Made by a program: the position numbers and the translations under genes
Assembly (NCBI RefSeq): GCF_004801255.1
Contig: NZ_CP036295.1
Span: forward strand, 1,562,001 to 1,626,000
Direction of reading: 5' to 3'
DNA length: 64,000 nt
Source of the DNA: Desulfovibrio desulfuricans
GTDB lineage: Bacteria > Desulfobacterota > Desulfovibrionia > Desulfovibrionales > Desulfovibrionaceae
Part shown: one piece after another, positions 1 to 8,267 of the stretch
Numbering within the stretch: position 1 is the first letter of the stretch
Layout: the number at the start of each line of letters is the position of its first letter
The notes under the pieces: generated by a model
What the model saw: the letters and a program-made list of their open reading frames with translations, nothing else
Told to the model about the DNA's origin: nothing
Database searches by the model: none

Positions 1-1326
1 GTCCAGTTCTTCCATCAGGTCTTCAAAATTGGTTATGCATACGGTGCGCAGCTTGCGCTCGTGCCCCAGCGTCCAGGCCTCGCCCACGGAGCACTCGCCG
101 CATGCGCGGCAAGCCTTGGTAAAGCGCAGGTCGCAGTCTTTGAGCTTGGCGCAATAGGGCAGCAGCAGTGCCTCTGGCCCGGCTGCCAGCACCTGGTCAA
201 AGCTGCCGTTGGTGGTAAAGATGCGGTTGCAGTGCTCAAGCGGTATGCCGTGACGGGCAATGGCGGCCTTTTCCATGGCCATGCGCAGGGGAATGCAGAT
301 GTCCTCGGCATCCATGTCGGGTATGGCTATGCGGCCGTCGTTGAAAAAGTCGTGGATTCTGCCGCACAGCTGCTCCATATTCAGAGGCTGGCCGCGCAAC
401 GCCGCCTCAAGGTCAAACAGGGCGCGCGCGGGGAACGACAAAAAATCTCCGGTAATAAAGATGTTTTTGAGCACGCGGCGCGGCATGTTCAGCTGCATGG
501 TCACGCGCACAAGGCCGTAGGGCGACTTGCGCGCGCCCTGTACAACCTCTGTTTTTTCATAGGTGGGGCGCACCATGTCTATCCATTGCTCAGACTGAAA
601 GTAGGGCAGCCGCTCGGCCAGCATGTCTTCCTCTTCTGCCGTAAGCCCGCCGGGCACAAGGTTTATGCCCATATGGCGCTCAAAGGCGTCGGCAAGGGCA
701 GCTTTTACGTCCGCGCTGGCCGGTACGCGTCCAAGTTCCCACGCCAGGCAGGTGACGCGTTTTTTGACGGAATCGATCTCCTTGGCCTTGAGCTTTTCGA
801 CGGGCACGCGCAGGCACTTGAGCATGGTTTCCACGTCGAAATCCACCAGCAGCGTACCCTGAAACAGAAATGCCGCGTCGCAGTCCGTGCCGCCGGTGCC
901 GGAAATTTTGCGCCCGGCCACCTCTATATCGTTGCGGGGACGAAAGGCCGCGTCTATGCCCATGCCGCGCAGGGCGGTGACGGTAGGTTCGCACAGACGG
1001 CGAAACAGGTTGGCGTTGGGTATGCCCACGCCAAAAAACGCCTTGTCGCAGATAAGCTCCCAGCCTATCTGGCTTTCGTCAAACAACAGGCCGCCTCCGC
1101 CGGTGATGCGGCGGTTGATGTCGATACCCTGCTCGCGGCAGTAGGACAGGCGTATTTCTTCCTGTATTGACTGGTGAAAGCCCACCAGAACCGTGGCCGG
1201 TTTGAATTGCAAAAAGCGCAGGGTGTCCTGCGAGCGGCCGCTGCCGCGTATTTCAAGCAGCACCTCGTCAAGCGCCATGTTTTCCGCCGCCGTAAGCGGC
1301 GGCAAATCAAGCAATCGCCACTGCAT
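1..1326 (-). CDS. lplA: Lipoate-protein ligase A fused to a DUF116 cysteine domain (3' end cut by window)
   Basis: Reads from ATG at 1326 off the left edge (442 residues visible), with AGGAG about 6 bases upstream. Residues 1-210 carry ligase signatures: an RRITGGGG loop (72-79), which in the family shapes the lipoyl-AMP pocket, and GRKISG with the catalytic-type lysine at 140. Residues about 220-300 resemble the accessory C-terminal domain of lipoate ligases. The rest looks like DUF116, with a cysteine cluster of the form CAKLKDC...CRACGEC that probably binds Fe-S or zinc. Expected role: ATP-dependent attachment of lipoate to E2 and GcvH-type carriers in the cytoplasm. It is the last visible gene of the acetoin series, 148 bases after the CCG protein, so it may have its own promoter. 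The stretch just upstream can fold into a GC-rich hairpin. Family identity is secure; the DUF116 role is unknown. Confidence 0.88.
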   Translation of the reverse strand, partial: MQWRLLDLPPLTAAENMALDEVLLEIRGSGRSQDTLRFLQFKPATVLVGFHQSIQEEIRLSYCREQGIDINRRITGGGGLLFDESQIGWELICDKAFFGVGIPNANLFRRLCEPTVTALRGMGIDAAFRPRNDIEVAGRKISGTGGTDCDAAFLFQGTLLVDFDVETMLKCLRVPVEKLKAKEIDSVKKRVTCLAWELGRVPASADVKAALADAFERHMGINLVPGGLTAEEEDMLAERLPYFQSEQWIDMVRPTYEKTEVVQGARKSPYGLVRVTMQLNMPRRVLKNIFITGDFLSFPARALFDLEAALRGQPLNMEQLCGRIHDFFNDGRIAIPDMDAEDICIPLRMAMEKAAIARHGIPLEHCNRIFTTNGSFDQVLAAGPEALLLPYCAKLKDCDLRFTKACRACGECSVGEAWTLGHERKLRTVCITNFEDLMEELD

Positions 1327-1474
1327 ATGCGTCTCCTGATCGGGCGTTTGACGCCTCTACAGCTTGCCGGGGCATCGCCCCGCAAAGCCGGTTCGTGATC
1401 CCTGTTGTGCCGCGTAACTGCTGTTTACACACCTTGCCCCTGCACCGTTTTTTTCAGAGGCTTGCCCGCTCCGG

Positions 1475-2737
1475 TCAGGCCTGCGCGAGGGCTGCCCCGG
1501 TTTGAGCCTCTGCCGCCTTGCGTTTGGCCTCCTTGGCGTGGGCCTCAAGCGAGCGGGCCACAAGCTGGCTCATGTCCAGCACTTCTATGTTCACCTTGTT
1601 GCGCTTGGCGTGGGTGGTCATGGTGCGCACGCACTGCTGGCAGTTGGTGACAATGGCCTGCGCACCGGTGCGCAGGGCTTCCTCCACCTTGCGTTTGGAC
1701 ATGGCCGCCGCAAGGTCTGGGTCGATCATCTCGAGGTTGCCCCCGCCGCCGCAGCACAAGCAGTGCCGCCGGTTGTGCTCCATCTCCACCAGCTTGAGGC
1801 CGGGGATGCGGGCCATGACCTCGCGCGGCTCGTCAAATACGCGTCCGCCGCGCCCCAGATCGCAAGGGTCGTGGTAGGTCACGGTCATGGGCAGCTCGCC
1901 CAGAGGCAGCCTGTCTTCAAGCACAAGCTGCATGACCATTTCGGAGGCGTGGGCCAGCTCAAATTCCGGCGGGTACGATTCGCGCCAGATCTGGTAGCAG
2001 GAGGGGCAGGTAAACACGACCTTGCGCGCGCCCCGCGCCTTCACGGCTTCTACATTGTGTTGGACAATGGCGGGCAGGTCGGCGCTCTGCCCCGAGCCCA
2101 CAAGGGGAAAGCCGCAGCACCACTCGTCGCCGGCCATGATGGTAAAGTCCACGCCTGCGGCTTCCAGAATTTCCACAAAGGCCATGGGAATTTTTTGCGC
2201 CAGTGGAAAGTAGGCCCCCACGCAGCCTGTAAAATAGACTACCTCCGCCTTGTCCTTTTGGCCGCCGCCCTTTGGGGGCTTGCGCATGTCGTCCACCCAG
2301 TCGCCGCGCTCGTCGTTGTCTTCGTCAAAGACATTGTGGCTTGCTTCAAGGTTGGTGCGGATCATGCGGATTTTTTCCGGGGCGTCCCCCGTGCGCGACA
2401 GTTCTTCGCGCAGGGAGAGCCACAGGTCCTTGAGGGGCAACCCGGCAGGGCAGATCTCTTCACAATCGCCGCAGAGCGAACAGCGAAACACCGAAGTGCC
2501 GTATTCCTTGAGGCGCTCAGGCGTGGCTGCCGGCTCGCGGCCAATCACGTCGCACAGCGCCCGCCAGAAGAAGTTGCGGTCGCGCAGCAGTTTTTTGAGA
2601 TTGCCCATACGCACCTGCGCCGAAAGATCCGCATCGCCAGAAGCCGCCACTGCCGGGCACACGGCGAGGCACTGCCCGCATTCAGTGCAGGCATCGAGCG
2701 CCATGCGCTGTCGTATGCTGAATGCTGATTGACGCAT
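1475..2737 (-). CDS. HdrD/DsrK-like (Fe-S)-binding CCG-domain oxidoreductase
   Basis: 420 residues. Two [4Fe-4S] ferredoxin motifs lie at C17/20/23/27 and C86/89/92/96. They are followed by two cysteine-rich CCG domains: C172, C207-C208-G209, C244/C247, and C292, C328-C329-G330, C366/C369. This architecture is that of HdrD, DsrK, GlcF and LldE-type proteins. In HdrB/HdrD the CCG cysteines hold a non-cubane cluster that handles disulfide/dithiol chemistry. There is no signal peptide or membrane segment, so it is cytoplasmic. The C-terminal tail (about 395-420) is Ala/Lys/Glu rich. The start ATG is 3 bases after the gcvH-like stop, so the two are translationally linked. Neighbours (lipoyl carrier upstream, cytochrome c/b fusion two genes upstream) suggest it links a thiol carrier to a membrane cytochrome. 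It could instead be a glycolate/lactate oxidase iron-sulfur subunit, but no FAD subunit is nearby. Confidence 0.85.
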   Translation of the reverse strand: MRQSAFSIRQRMALDACTECGQCLAVCPAVAASGDADLSAQVRMGNLKKLLRDRNFFWRALCDVIGREPAATPERLKEYGTSVFRCSLCGDCEEICPAGLPLKDLWLSLREELSRTGDAPEKIRMIRTNLEASHNVFDEDNDERGDWVDDMRKPPKGGGQKDKAEVVYFTGCVGAYFPLAQKIPMAFVEILEAAGVDFTIMAGDEWCCGFPLVGSGQSADLPAIVQHNVEAVKARGARKVVFTCPSCYQIWRESYPPEFELAHASEMVMQLVLEDRLPLGELPMTVTYHDPCDLGRGGRVFDEPREVMARIPGLKLVEMEHNRRHCLCCGGGGNLEMIDPDLAAAMSKRKVEEALRTGAQAIVTNCQQCVRTMTTHAKRNKVNIEVLDMSQLVARSLEAHAKEAKRKAAEAQTGAALAQA

Positions 2738-2740
2738 GGC

Positions 2741-3166
2741 TTAGTCCTTTTTGAACTTCTTGATGTCCTCTTGCAGCCAGGCTTCGATAACGTCCTTGCC
2801 GCCGTGGATGAGCGAATTGATCTGGCTCATGTCGCTGGGCTTGATTCTGTACATCCAGCCCTTGCCGTAGCAGTCGGCGTTGATGACGGTGGGGTTGGCC
2901 TCCAGCTCTTCGTTGACGGCGGTTATCTCGCCGTCGGCGGGGCTGTAGACCGTGCCCAGCCACTTGCCCGATTCGACCTTGGCAAATTTTTTGCCCGCAG
3001 TGACGGCCTTGCCCACAAAGGGCAGCTGCACAAACACGATCTGGCCTGCCAGTTTTTCGGCAAAGTCGTCCATGCCGATGACCAGCTCATCGCCGTCGAC
3101 GCGGGTCCAGAAGTGGTATTGGTCGTAGTACAGGTCCTCGGGCATATTGTATCCGGCAATTTCCAT
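2741..3166 (-). CDS. gcvH: GcvH-like lipoyl carrier protein
   Basis: 141 residues, the usual size of glycine cleavage H proteins. The lipoylation site is visible as VESGKW, with Lys68 in the place of the ESVKA lysine, followed by the typical VYSPADGE strand. AAGGAG sits 6 bases before the ATG. No gcvT, gcvP or other glycine cleavage gene is in the window. The gene is packed between the cytochrome c/b gene (23 bases) and the HdrD-like gene (3 bases), and lipoate synthesis and ligation genes flank the module. By analogy with LbpA proteins of the sHdr sulfur oxidation system, this H-like protein may carry electrons or a thiol intermediate on its lipoyl arm. That role is inference. It could simply be a displaced glycine cleavage H protein, but nothing local supports this. 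Confidence 0.85.
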   Translation of the reverse strand: MEIAGYNMPEDLYYDQYHFWTRVDGDELVIGMDDFAEKLAGQIVFVQLPFVGKAVTAGKKFAKVESGKWLGTVYSPADGEITAVNEELEANPTVINADCYGKGWMYRIKPSDMSQINSLIHGGKDVIEAWLQEDIKKFKKD

Positions 3167-3189
3167 GACGATCTCCTTAATGTGATGGT

Positions 3190-5127
3190 TTAAGCCTGGT
3201 GGCGGCCACGCAGGGTTTGAACAAGCAGAAACAGGGGGGCCGTAACCATGTGCCGCAACTGGCTAAAGGGTATGTAGGCCACCGTAAGCGCGGTAAGCGC
3301 AGCGTGCGCGTACCAGCCCCAGCCGTAGATGCGCGCAAGGCCTGCCTGCCCCAGAGGGGCAAAAGCCTGGGCCAGCGCATAGCCCGCAAAGGCGTAGCCG
3401 CTGCCCTCGGGCATGCCCGCAAGAGCAATGCGCATGCCTTCAAGCACAAAGCCGGTAAGGGTAATGCCCAGCAGCAGGTACAGGGCGGCCCAGTCGTGGC
3501 GGGGGGGATTGGCCGCCACGCTCTTTTCGCGCCGCCACAGGGCTGCGGCCAGCAGCAGGCCCAGCAGAAGGGCAAGACCGCTTATGTCAAAGAGCATGGC
3601 TCCAAAACCCCAGTTTTTGTCCAGCAACAGCCAGGGCCACTGGCTGGCCGGGGACAGCAGCGAGCCGGAAAGACCCAGCAGGCCCCAGACAAAGCGGAAC
3701 AGGAAGGGGAAGAATATGAGAGCATGCACGGCCCAGCGCATGGGCGATTCGCGGTACAGCCGCCGCTGCAAAAACACGTCGCAGCACAGGGCGGCCCAGC
3801 GGCACTCGCTTGCGGCATGGTGCCGGGGCGCAGGGCAGCCATGGCTTTGACCCGCAGCGGCCGCGTGCCCCTTTTGCGGCGAGCCGTCGCCCAGATTGGC
3901 GCACGAGAGCCAGAACAGCCCAATGCCCGCAAAGGCCAGTACAAATATGCCAAGGCCGATCTGAGAGGGCGTGTCCTGCACACTTAAGGTTGCCGCGTGG
4001 CAGCCCATGCACAGCACGCTCTTGGGCGGCAATATTGCATTGGCCGCGCCAACCTTGCCGTTGCCCGCAAAATCGCTTGCGGAACCGCCCTCACCTGTGC
4101 CGCCCGCCATGCCGCCAGCAGGGGCGACGCTGTGGCAGCGCACGCAGGAGGCCGTACCGCTTGCAAGCGTCATGCTGTGCACGTTGAGCGGTCCGGCATT
4201 GACGGTAAAATCAACCTTGCCGTTGTTAAGCACCGGGGTAACGCCTGAGAGGTGGCACGCGCCGCAGCTCACGTTGCTGTGGGCGTCGTGGATGGTTTTT
4301 TCGTCATGCCGGGTGTGGCAGGTAAGGCAGTTGACGCGCTCCTGTCTGTTGTGAGGGTAGCGGGCCGCATCCGTGTGGCAGGTGAGGCAGTTCATGTCGC
4401 CGTGGGTCATGGATTTCAGACCTTCGGCGGAAATTCGCGGCGCGGCTGTGCCCGGCGCTGCGGCGGAGGCATCCGGCCCGTGGCACGTAAGGCACATCAC
4501 AGGCCCCTGCGGCTGCTTGCCCTTGCTGAACGTTGCGGGCGCGGCGGCCATGGCCCTGCCGGTCTTGAGGCCGTGGCACGTAAGGCAGGCGGCCACATCG
4601 GCAGCAGGCTTGGGCAGCCCGGTCTGGGCCTTGTGACACACGCTGCATGAGCTGCTCATGTCGCCAGCGGGGCGCAGACCCCTGGCCCGGGCCTCCGGCC
4701 CAAGAACATAGTGCGGGTTATGGCAGGTCACGCAATTGGCGTAGTCCTGCGTTTTCATAACGGGTTTGCCGCCGTGCGTGCCTTTGGCCAGATCGTCTTC
4801 GACCGAGCCGTGGCACTGCAGACAGGTATCCCGGTTAAAAGCCGTGCTTGCAGGCTTGTTGAGCCTGTCGGCCCCAGGGTGCGCGTGGTCGGCCTGCTCA
4901 GCGTGGCAGTCGGCGCACGACATGCCGGCGTGGGCAGAGGCGTGGAAGCCTGTTTCGTCAATAAACCACGATCTGCCCTGCCTGTCGGCGGGCATGCCGT
5001 CAGCTGGCTTGCCCTGCTGCGCCGCGCGGGCGTCGGCGTGCATAACCGTCATGGCCGTCAGCACGCAGGCTGCCAGAAACATCAGTGCGGCAGTGGTAGA
5101 GCCGCGCTTGCACATCCTCAGCTTCAT
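3190..5127 (-). CDS. Undecahaem cytochrome c fused to a NarI/HdrE/DsrM-like haem-b membrane domain
   Basis: 645 residues from the ATG at 5127, chosen because GAGGAG precedes it; an ATG at 5151 overlaps the lipBA stop. An N-terminal hydrophobic signal ends near ADARA. Eleven CxxCH motifs follow in the first 380 residues, so this part should be periplasmic with covalent haem c. A membrane helix follows the last haem, then a linker and four or five hydrophobic segments in which histidines fall where NarI/HdrE/DsrM proteins place haem-b ligands (AVHALIFF; AHAALT...LRHMV). Expected role: electron exchange between the menaquinone pool, periplasmic carriers and a cytoplasmic CCG partner. It lies 10 bases after lipBA and 23 bases before gcvH, so it is co-transcribed. 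NrfA, NrfH or octahaem reductase identity is unlikely, because there is no CxxCK site and a membrane domain is fused. Confidence 0.85.
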   Translation of the reverse strand: MKLRMCKRGSTTAALMFLAACVLTAMTVMHADARAAQQGKPADGMPADRQGRSWFIDETGFHASAHAGMSCADCHAEQADHAHPGADRLNKPASTAFNRDTCLQCHGSVEDDLAKGTHGGKPVMKTQDYANCVTCHNPHYVLGPEARARGLRPAGDMSSSCSVCHKAQTGLPKPAADVAACLTCHGLKTGRAMAAAPATFSKGKQPQGPVMCLTCHGPDASAAAPGTAAPRISAEGLKSMTHGDMNCLTCHTDAARYPHNRQERVNCLTCHTRHDEKTIHDAHSNVSCGACHLSGVTPVLNNGKVDFTVNAGPLNVHSMTLASGTASCVRCHSVAPAGGMAGGTGEGGSASDFAGNGKVGAANAILPPKSVLCMGCHAATLSVQDTPSQIGLGIFVLAFAGIGLFWLSCANLGDGSPQKGHAAAAGQSHGCPAPRHHAASECRWAALCCDVFLQRRLYRESPMRWAVHALIFFPFLFRFVWGLLGLSGSLLSPASQWPWLLLDKNWGFGAMLFDISGLALLLGLLLAAALWRREKSVAANPPRHDWAALYLLLGITLTGFVLEGMRIALAGMPEGSGYAFAGYALAQAFAPLGQAGLARIYGWGWYAHAALTALTVAYIPFSQLRHMVTAPLFLLVQTLRGRHQA

Positions 5128-5137
5128 ATCATTCTCC

Positions 5138-6727
5138 TCAGCACGCTTCACAGGTATGTGCGGCCAGTGGGGCCGTTTCCGTCATGTCCGCCAGCATGGC
5201 TTCGGCGCGGTACGAACTGCGCACCAAAGGGGCCGAGGCCACGCCCGTAAAGCCCATGGAGAGGGCTGTTGTCTTCCAGTGGTCAAATTCGTCCGGGGCC
5301 AGATACCGCGCCACAGGCACATGCGCATGCGAGGGCGCAAGGTACTGCCCAAGAGTGAGAAAGCGGCAGTCGTGGGCCAGCAGGTCGGCCAGGGCCATGC
5401 GTATTTCGTCCCATGATTCGCCAAGGCCCAGCATGATGCCCGACTTTACGCGCAAACCTTGCCGGGACGCGTAGCGCAGAACCTCAAGGGAGGTCTGATA
5501 GCTGGCCCCGGGGCGCACCTGCGCAAAAAGCCGCCGCACGGTTTCGAGATTGTGGTTGAACATGTCGGGCCGGGCTGCGCACACAGCCGCAAGTGACTGG
5601 TGGTTGCCCTGAAAATCCGGCACCAGCACTTCAATGCTCGTCTGCGGGCTTGCGCCGCGTATGGCCGTAATGGTGCGCACAAAATGCTCCGCGCCGCCGT
5701 CGGGCAGATCGTCTCGCGTGACCGAGGTTATGACCGCATGCTGCAGCCCCAGTCTGCTCACGGCCTGCGCCACGTTGCCGGGCTCCGCCCTGTCGAGCGG
5801 CTCGGGCGCGCCCTTGGCCACGGCGCAATAGCGGCAGCCGCGCGTGCATCTGTCGCCCATGATGATAAAGGTCGATGTGCCGCGCGAATAACATTCCCCC
5901 TTGTTGGGGCACTGGGCCTCCTGACACACGGTGTGCAGGTGCAGGTCGGCAAGCGTGTTTTCCACCGGGCGCAAACCGGCCTCAGGCCTGAGAGAAACCG
6001 TCAGCCAGCCTGGGCGGTGCAAGGGCCGTCCGCTGCGCGGCGTAAAGAAAAACTCGCGGGCAAAGGCCCGCACAAAGCGCTGGGAGGCATCGGCAAAATC
6101 AACCTCTGATCCAAGCTCGGCGGCTATGGAGGTGATGCGTTCAGTAGGGTTGCCGCAGGGGGTGATGAGGCGGAACCAGTCCACATCGGTGTTGACGTTG
6201 AGGGCCATGCCGTGAAAGGTCACCCATTTGCGCACGGCAACGCCCACGCTGGCGACTTTGCCGCCGTTTACCCATACGCCGGGGCCGTGCAGGCCAAGCT
6301 GCGGTTCAAGCCCATAAGAGCGCACTACGTCGGCAATGGCGGCAAGCAGCTTGTCCATGTACAGATGCAGGTCTTTTTGGCGCAGACGTATGACAGGATA
6401 GGCCACCAGCTGGCCCGGGCCGTGAAAGGTCGCCATGCCGCCGCGCTCCACCCAGTAAAGCCCTACGCCCAGCCGCCGCAGCGATTCCTCGGCAACGCGC
6501 AGGTGGTCGGCTGTGCCGCCGCGCCCCATGGTGATGACGGGGTCGTGCTCAAGCAGCAGCAGGGTGTCGTCCACCACGCCGCCGATGCGTGAATCGGCGC
6601 GGCGTTTTTGAAAATCGAGGGCTTCGCCGTATTCGATGCGTCCCAGCTCCAGTATTTCGAGAGGCAGGTTTTCGACCGGGGCAAAACCGGCATCGGCATC
6701 AGGCGGGCATGTGAGTAGGGCGGACAT
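5138..6727 (-). CDS. lipBA: LipB-LipA fusion: octanoyltransferase plus lipoyl synthase
   Basis: 529 residues joining two enzymes of lipoate biosynthesis that are normally separate. Residues about 25-230 are LipB: GGKVASVG with Lys157 and TPCGNP with Cys191, the usual Lys/Cys acyl-transfer pair. Residues about 245-529 are LipA: the auxiliary cluster motif CQEAQCPNKGEC (C268/C273/C279), the radical-SAM motif CTRGCRYC (C294/C298/C301) and the C-terminal RSSY (503-506), whose serine ligates the auxiliary cluster in LipA. The fusion would transfer octanoate from ACP to carrier lysines and insert two sulfurs. AAGGA precedes the ATG. The Pelobacter carbinolicus aco cluster also carries a lipoyl synthase gene (acoS), so the linkage to acetoin cleavage has precedent. 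The visible protein is continuous with no frame break. Confidence 0.95.
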   Translation of the reverse strand: MSALLTCPPDADAGFAPVENLPLEILELGRIEYGEALDFQKRRADSRIGGVVDDTLLLLEHDPVITMGRGGTADHLRVAEESLRRLGVGLYWVERGGMATFHGPGQLVAYPVIRLRQKDLHLYMDKLLAAIADVVRSYGLEPQLGLHGPGVWVNGGKVASVGVAVRKWVTFHGMALNVNTDVDWFRLITPCGNPTERITSIAAELGSEVDFADASQRFVRAFAREFFFTPRSGRPLHRPGWLTVSLRPEAGLRPVENTLADLHLHTVCQEAQCPNKGECYSRGTSTFIIMGDRCTRGCRYCAVAKGAPEPLDRAEPGNVAQAVSRLGLQHAVITSVTRDDLPDGGAEHFVRTITAIRGASPQTSIEVLVPDFQGNHQSLAAVCAARPDMFNHNLETVRRLFAQVRPGASYQTSLEVLRYASRQGLRVKSGIMLGLGESWDEIRMALADLLAHDCRFLTLGQYLAPSHAHVPVARYLAPDEFDHWKTTALSMGFTGVASAPLVRSSYRAEAMLADMTETAPLAAHTCEAC

Positions 6728-6766
6728 GGCTGATTCCTTGTAATGGCGACTGGTTCAACGGTTTTA

Positions 6767-6817
6767 CGGCGGGGGGCCGGGGAGGCCTTTACCCCGGGCC
6801 CAACGGCTCCCCCGCCG
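6767..6817 (-). repeat. GC-rich intercistronic hairpin between lpd and lipBA
   Basis: A 9-bp perfect outer stem (CGGCGGGGG at 6767-6775 with CCCCCGCCG at 6809-6817) encloses a second GC-rich stem (GGCCGGGG / CCCCGGGCC). No U-run follows in either direction, so it is not an ordinary intrinsic terminator. It sits in the 106-base gap after lpd and could stabilise the upstream mRNA or partly attenuate expression of the lipoate and electron-transfer genes. Confidence 0.5.
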
Positions 6818-6833
6818 GTTCCTTCAATGTGCG

Positions 6834-8198
6834 TCAGCCACGCTTGGGCAGGTACAAAGCCCAGCCTGCGGCGTCGCGGGCGGCGTCGACCACGGTTTCG
6901 CAAAATGCCGGATGCACGCGGAAGCCCTTGGCAAATTCGCGCACCGTGCACTCAAGCTGCATGGCCAGCACCGCCTCGCCGATAAGCTCGGAGGCATTGC
7001 TGCCCACAATGTGCACGCCCAGAATCTCGCCCGTGTCGGCGTCGGCAACCATCTTTACGGCGCCGTCCACCTCGCCGCGCAACATGGCGTAGCCATTGAT
7101 GGAATATGGAAATCCACCTACTTCCACCTCGTGGCCCTTGCGCTCGGCCTGCTCCTCGGACAGACCCACGGAGCCCATCTCCGGGCTGCCCCAGATGGCG
7201 CGAGAAACAAGGTGAGCGGGGAACCTGGAGCTGAGGCCCATGCAGTTTTCCGCCGCGCAGATGCCCATGGCCGAAGCCGCATGGCTGAGCATCCAGCCGC
7301 CGGTGCAGTCGCCGATGGCAAATACGGACGGGCAGGCGGTACGGCATTGCTGGTCAACAGCTATGCCGCCGTCTTCATTAAATTTTACGCCTTGAGCCTC
7401 CAGCCCCAGTTTGGCTGTCACAGGCTTGCGCCCGGAGACGAGCACCCTGTCGGCTTCGACGGTCTGCTCCTTGTCGCCGCTCTTAAGCGTGCAGGTTTTG
7501 CCGGAAACCTTGACGAGGGTGTGGCGCGCCATGATCTGCACGCCGCGCTCGCGCAACGACTGGGACATGCGCTGGCCGGAATCCTGATCTTCATCGGGCA
7601 GAATCCGCGGGCCGGGCACGGCGTAGATCACCTTGCTGCCAAGGATGCTCAGCAGGGTGGCTACCTCCACGCCGATATAGCTCGGGTCGGTGATCAGCAC
7701 CGAGGCCGGAGCCTCTGTCATGTCCAGCAGCTGGTCTGTGGTAAAGGCCGCCTGGTCCAGACCGGGAACATCGGGCTGGGCAATGGTGCTGCCTGTGGCA
7801 ACGATGATGTTTTTGGTCTCAAGCTTTTTGCCGCCAACCTCAACCGTGGAGGGCGAGGTGATGACGCCCATGCCCGAAACCACGTCCACGCCGTTGTTGG
7901 CGAGCAGCGCTTCCATGCCCATGCGTATGTCGTTGGAGACGCCCTGCTTGCGTGCCAGAACAGCGGCAAAATCAAGCTTGCCCACGGTGAGCTCCAGGCC
8001 AAATTCGTCAGCCTTGCGCGCCTGCTCAAGCAACGTGGCGGCGCGCAGCCATATCTTGCTGGGAATGCAGCCGCGCATAACGCAGGTGCCGCCCATGTTG
8101 GCCCCCTCCACCAGGGCCACCTTGCCCTTGAGTTGCGAAGCGCGGATGGCGGCGGCATACCCGCCGGGGCCACCACCAATGACAACTACATCGTACAT
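6834..8198 (-). CDS. lpdA: Dihydrolipoyl dehydrogenase (E3 of the acetoin dehydrogenase complex)
   Basis: 454 residues from ATG at 8198, which has AGGAG 6 bases upstream; in-frame codons further upstream lack a ribosome site. An N-terminal FAD-binding GGGPGG (8-13) is followed by the redox disulfide GGTCVMRGCIPSK (C39, C44). A central NAD-binding domain and a C-terminal dimerisation domain with HPAFCE follow; this supplies the His-Glu pair of the active site. It reoxidises dihydrolipoyl E2 and passes electrons to NAD+. Family members usually read GGTCLNxGCIPSK, so the two residues before the second cysteine (M-R) are unusual. It lies 69 bases downstream of E2-1 in the aco series. A mercuric or glutathione reductase is excluded by the motif set and context. 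Confidence 0.93.
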   Translation of the reverse strand: MYDVVVIGGGPGGYAAAIRASQLKGKVALVEGANMGGTCVMRGCIPSKIWLRAATLLEQARKADEFGLELTVGKLDFAAVLARKQGVSNDIRMGMEALLANNGVDVVSGMGVITSPSTVEVGGKKLETKNIIVATGSTIAQPDVPGLDQAAFTTDQLLDMTEAPASVLITDPSYIGVEVATLLSILGSKVIYAVPGPRILPDEDQDSGQRMSQSLRERGVQIMARHTLVKVSGKTCTLKSGDKEQTVEADRVLVSGRKPVTAKLGLEAQGVKFNEDGGIAVDQQCRTACPSVFAIGDCTGGWMLSHAASAMGICAAENCMGLSSRFPAHLVSRAIWGSPEMGSVGLSEEQAERKGHEVEVGGFPYSINGYAMLRGEVDGAVKMVADADTGEILGVHIVGSNASELIGEAVLAMQLECTVREFAKGFRVHPAFCETVVDAARDAAGWALYLPKRG

Positions 8199-8267
8199 TG
8201 TGTTCTCCTGATCTGTGCTGGTTGTGCAGTATGGGCGCGGCATTGCCGCAGCCTTGCCGGGAGCGTG

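Noticed and set aside
61..1170. A 369-codon plus-strand open frame at the left edge
   Set aside because: It mirrors the lipoate ligase on the minus strand, which shows strong family motifs in the other frame.
2741..3166. Calling a glycine cleavage system on the basis of the gcvH-like gene
   Set aside because: No gcvT, gcvP or serine hydroxymethyltransferase gene is in the window, and the neighbours are redox and lipoate genes.
3190..5127. Assigning the multihaem protein as a nitrite reductase or NapC/NirT-type quinol dehydrogenase
   Set aside because: There are eleven plain CxxCH sites, no CxxCK, and a five-helix haem-b domain is fused at the C-terminus instead of a single anchor.
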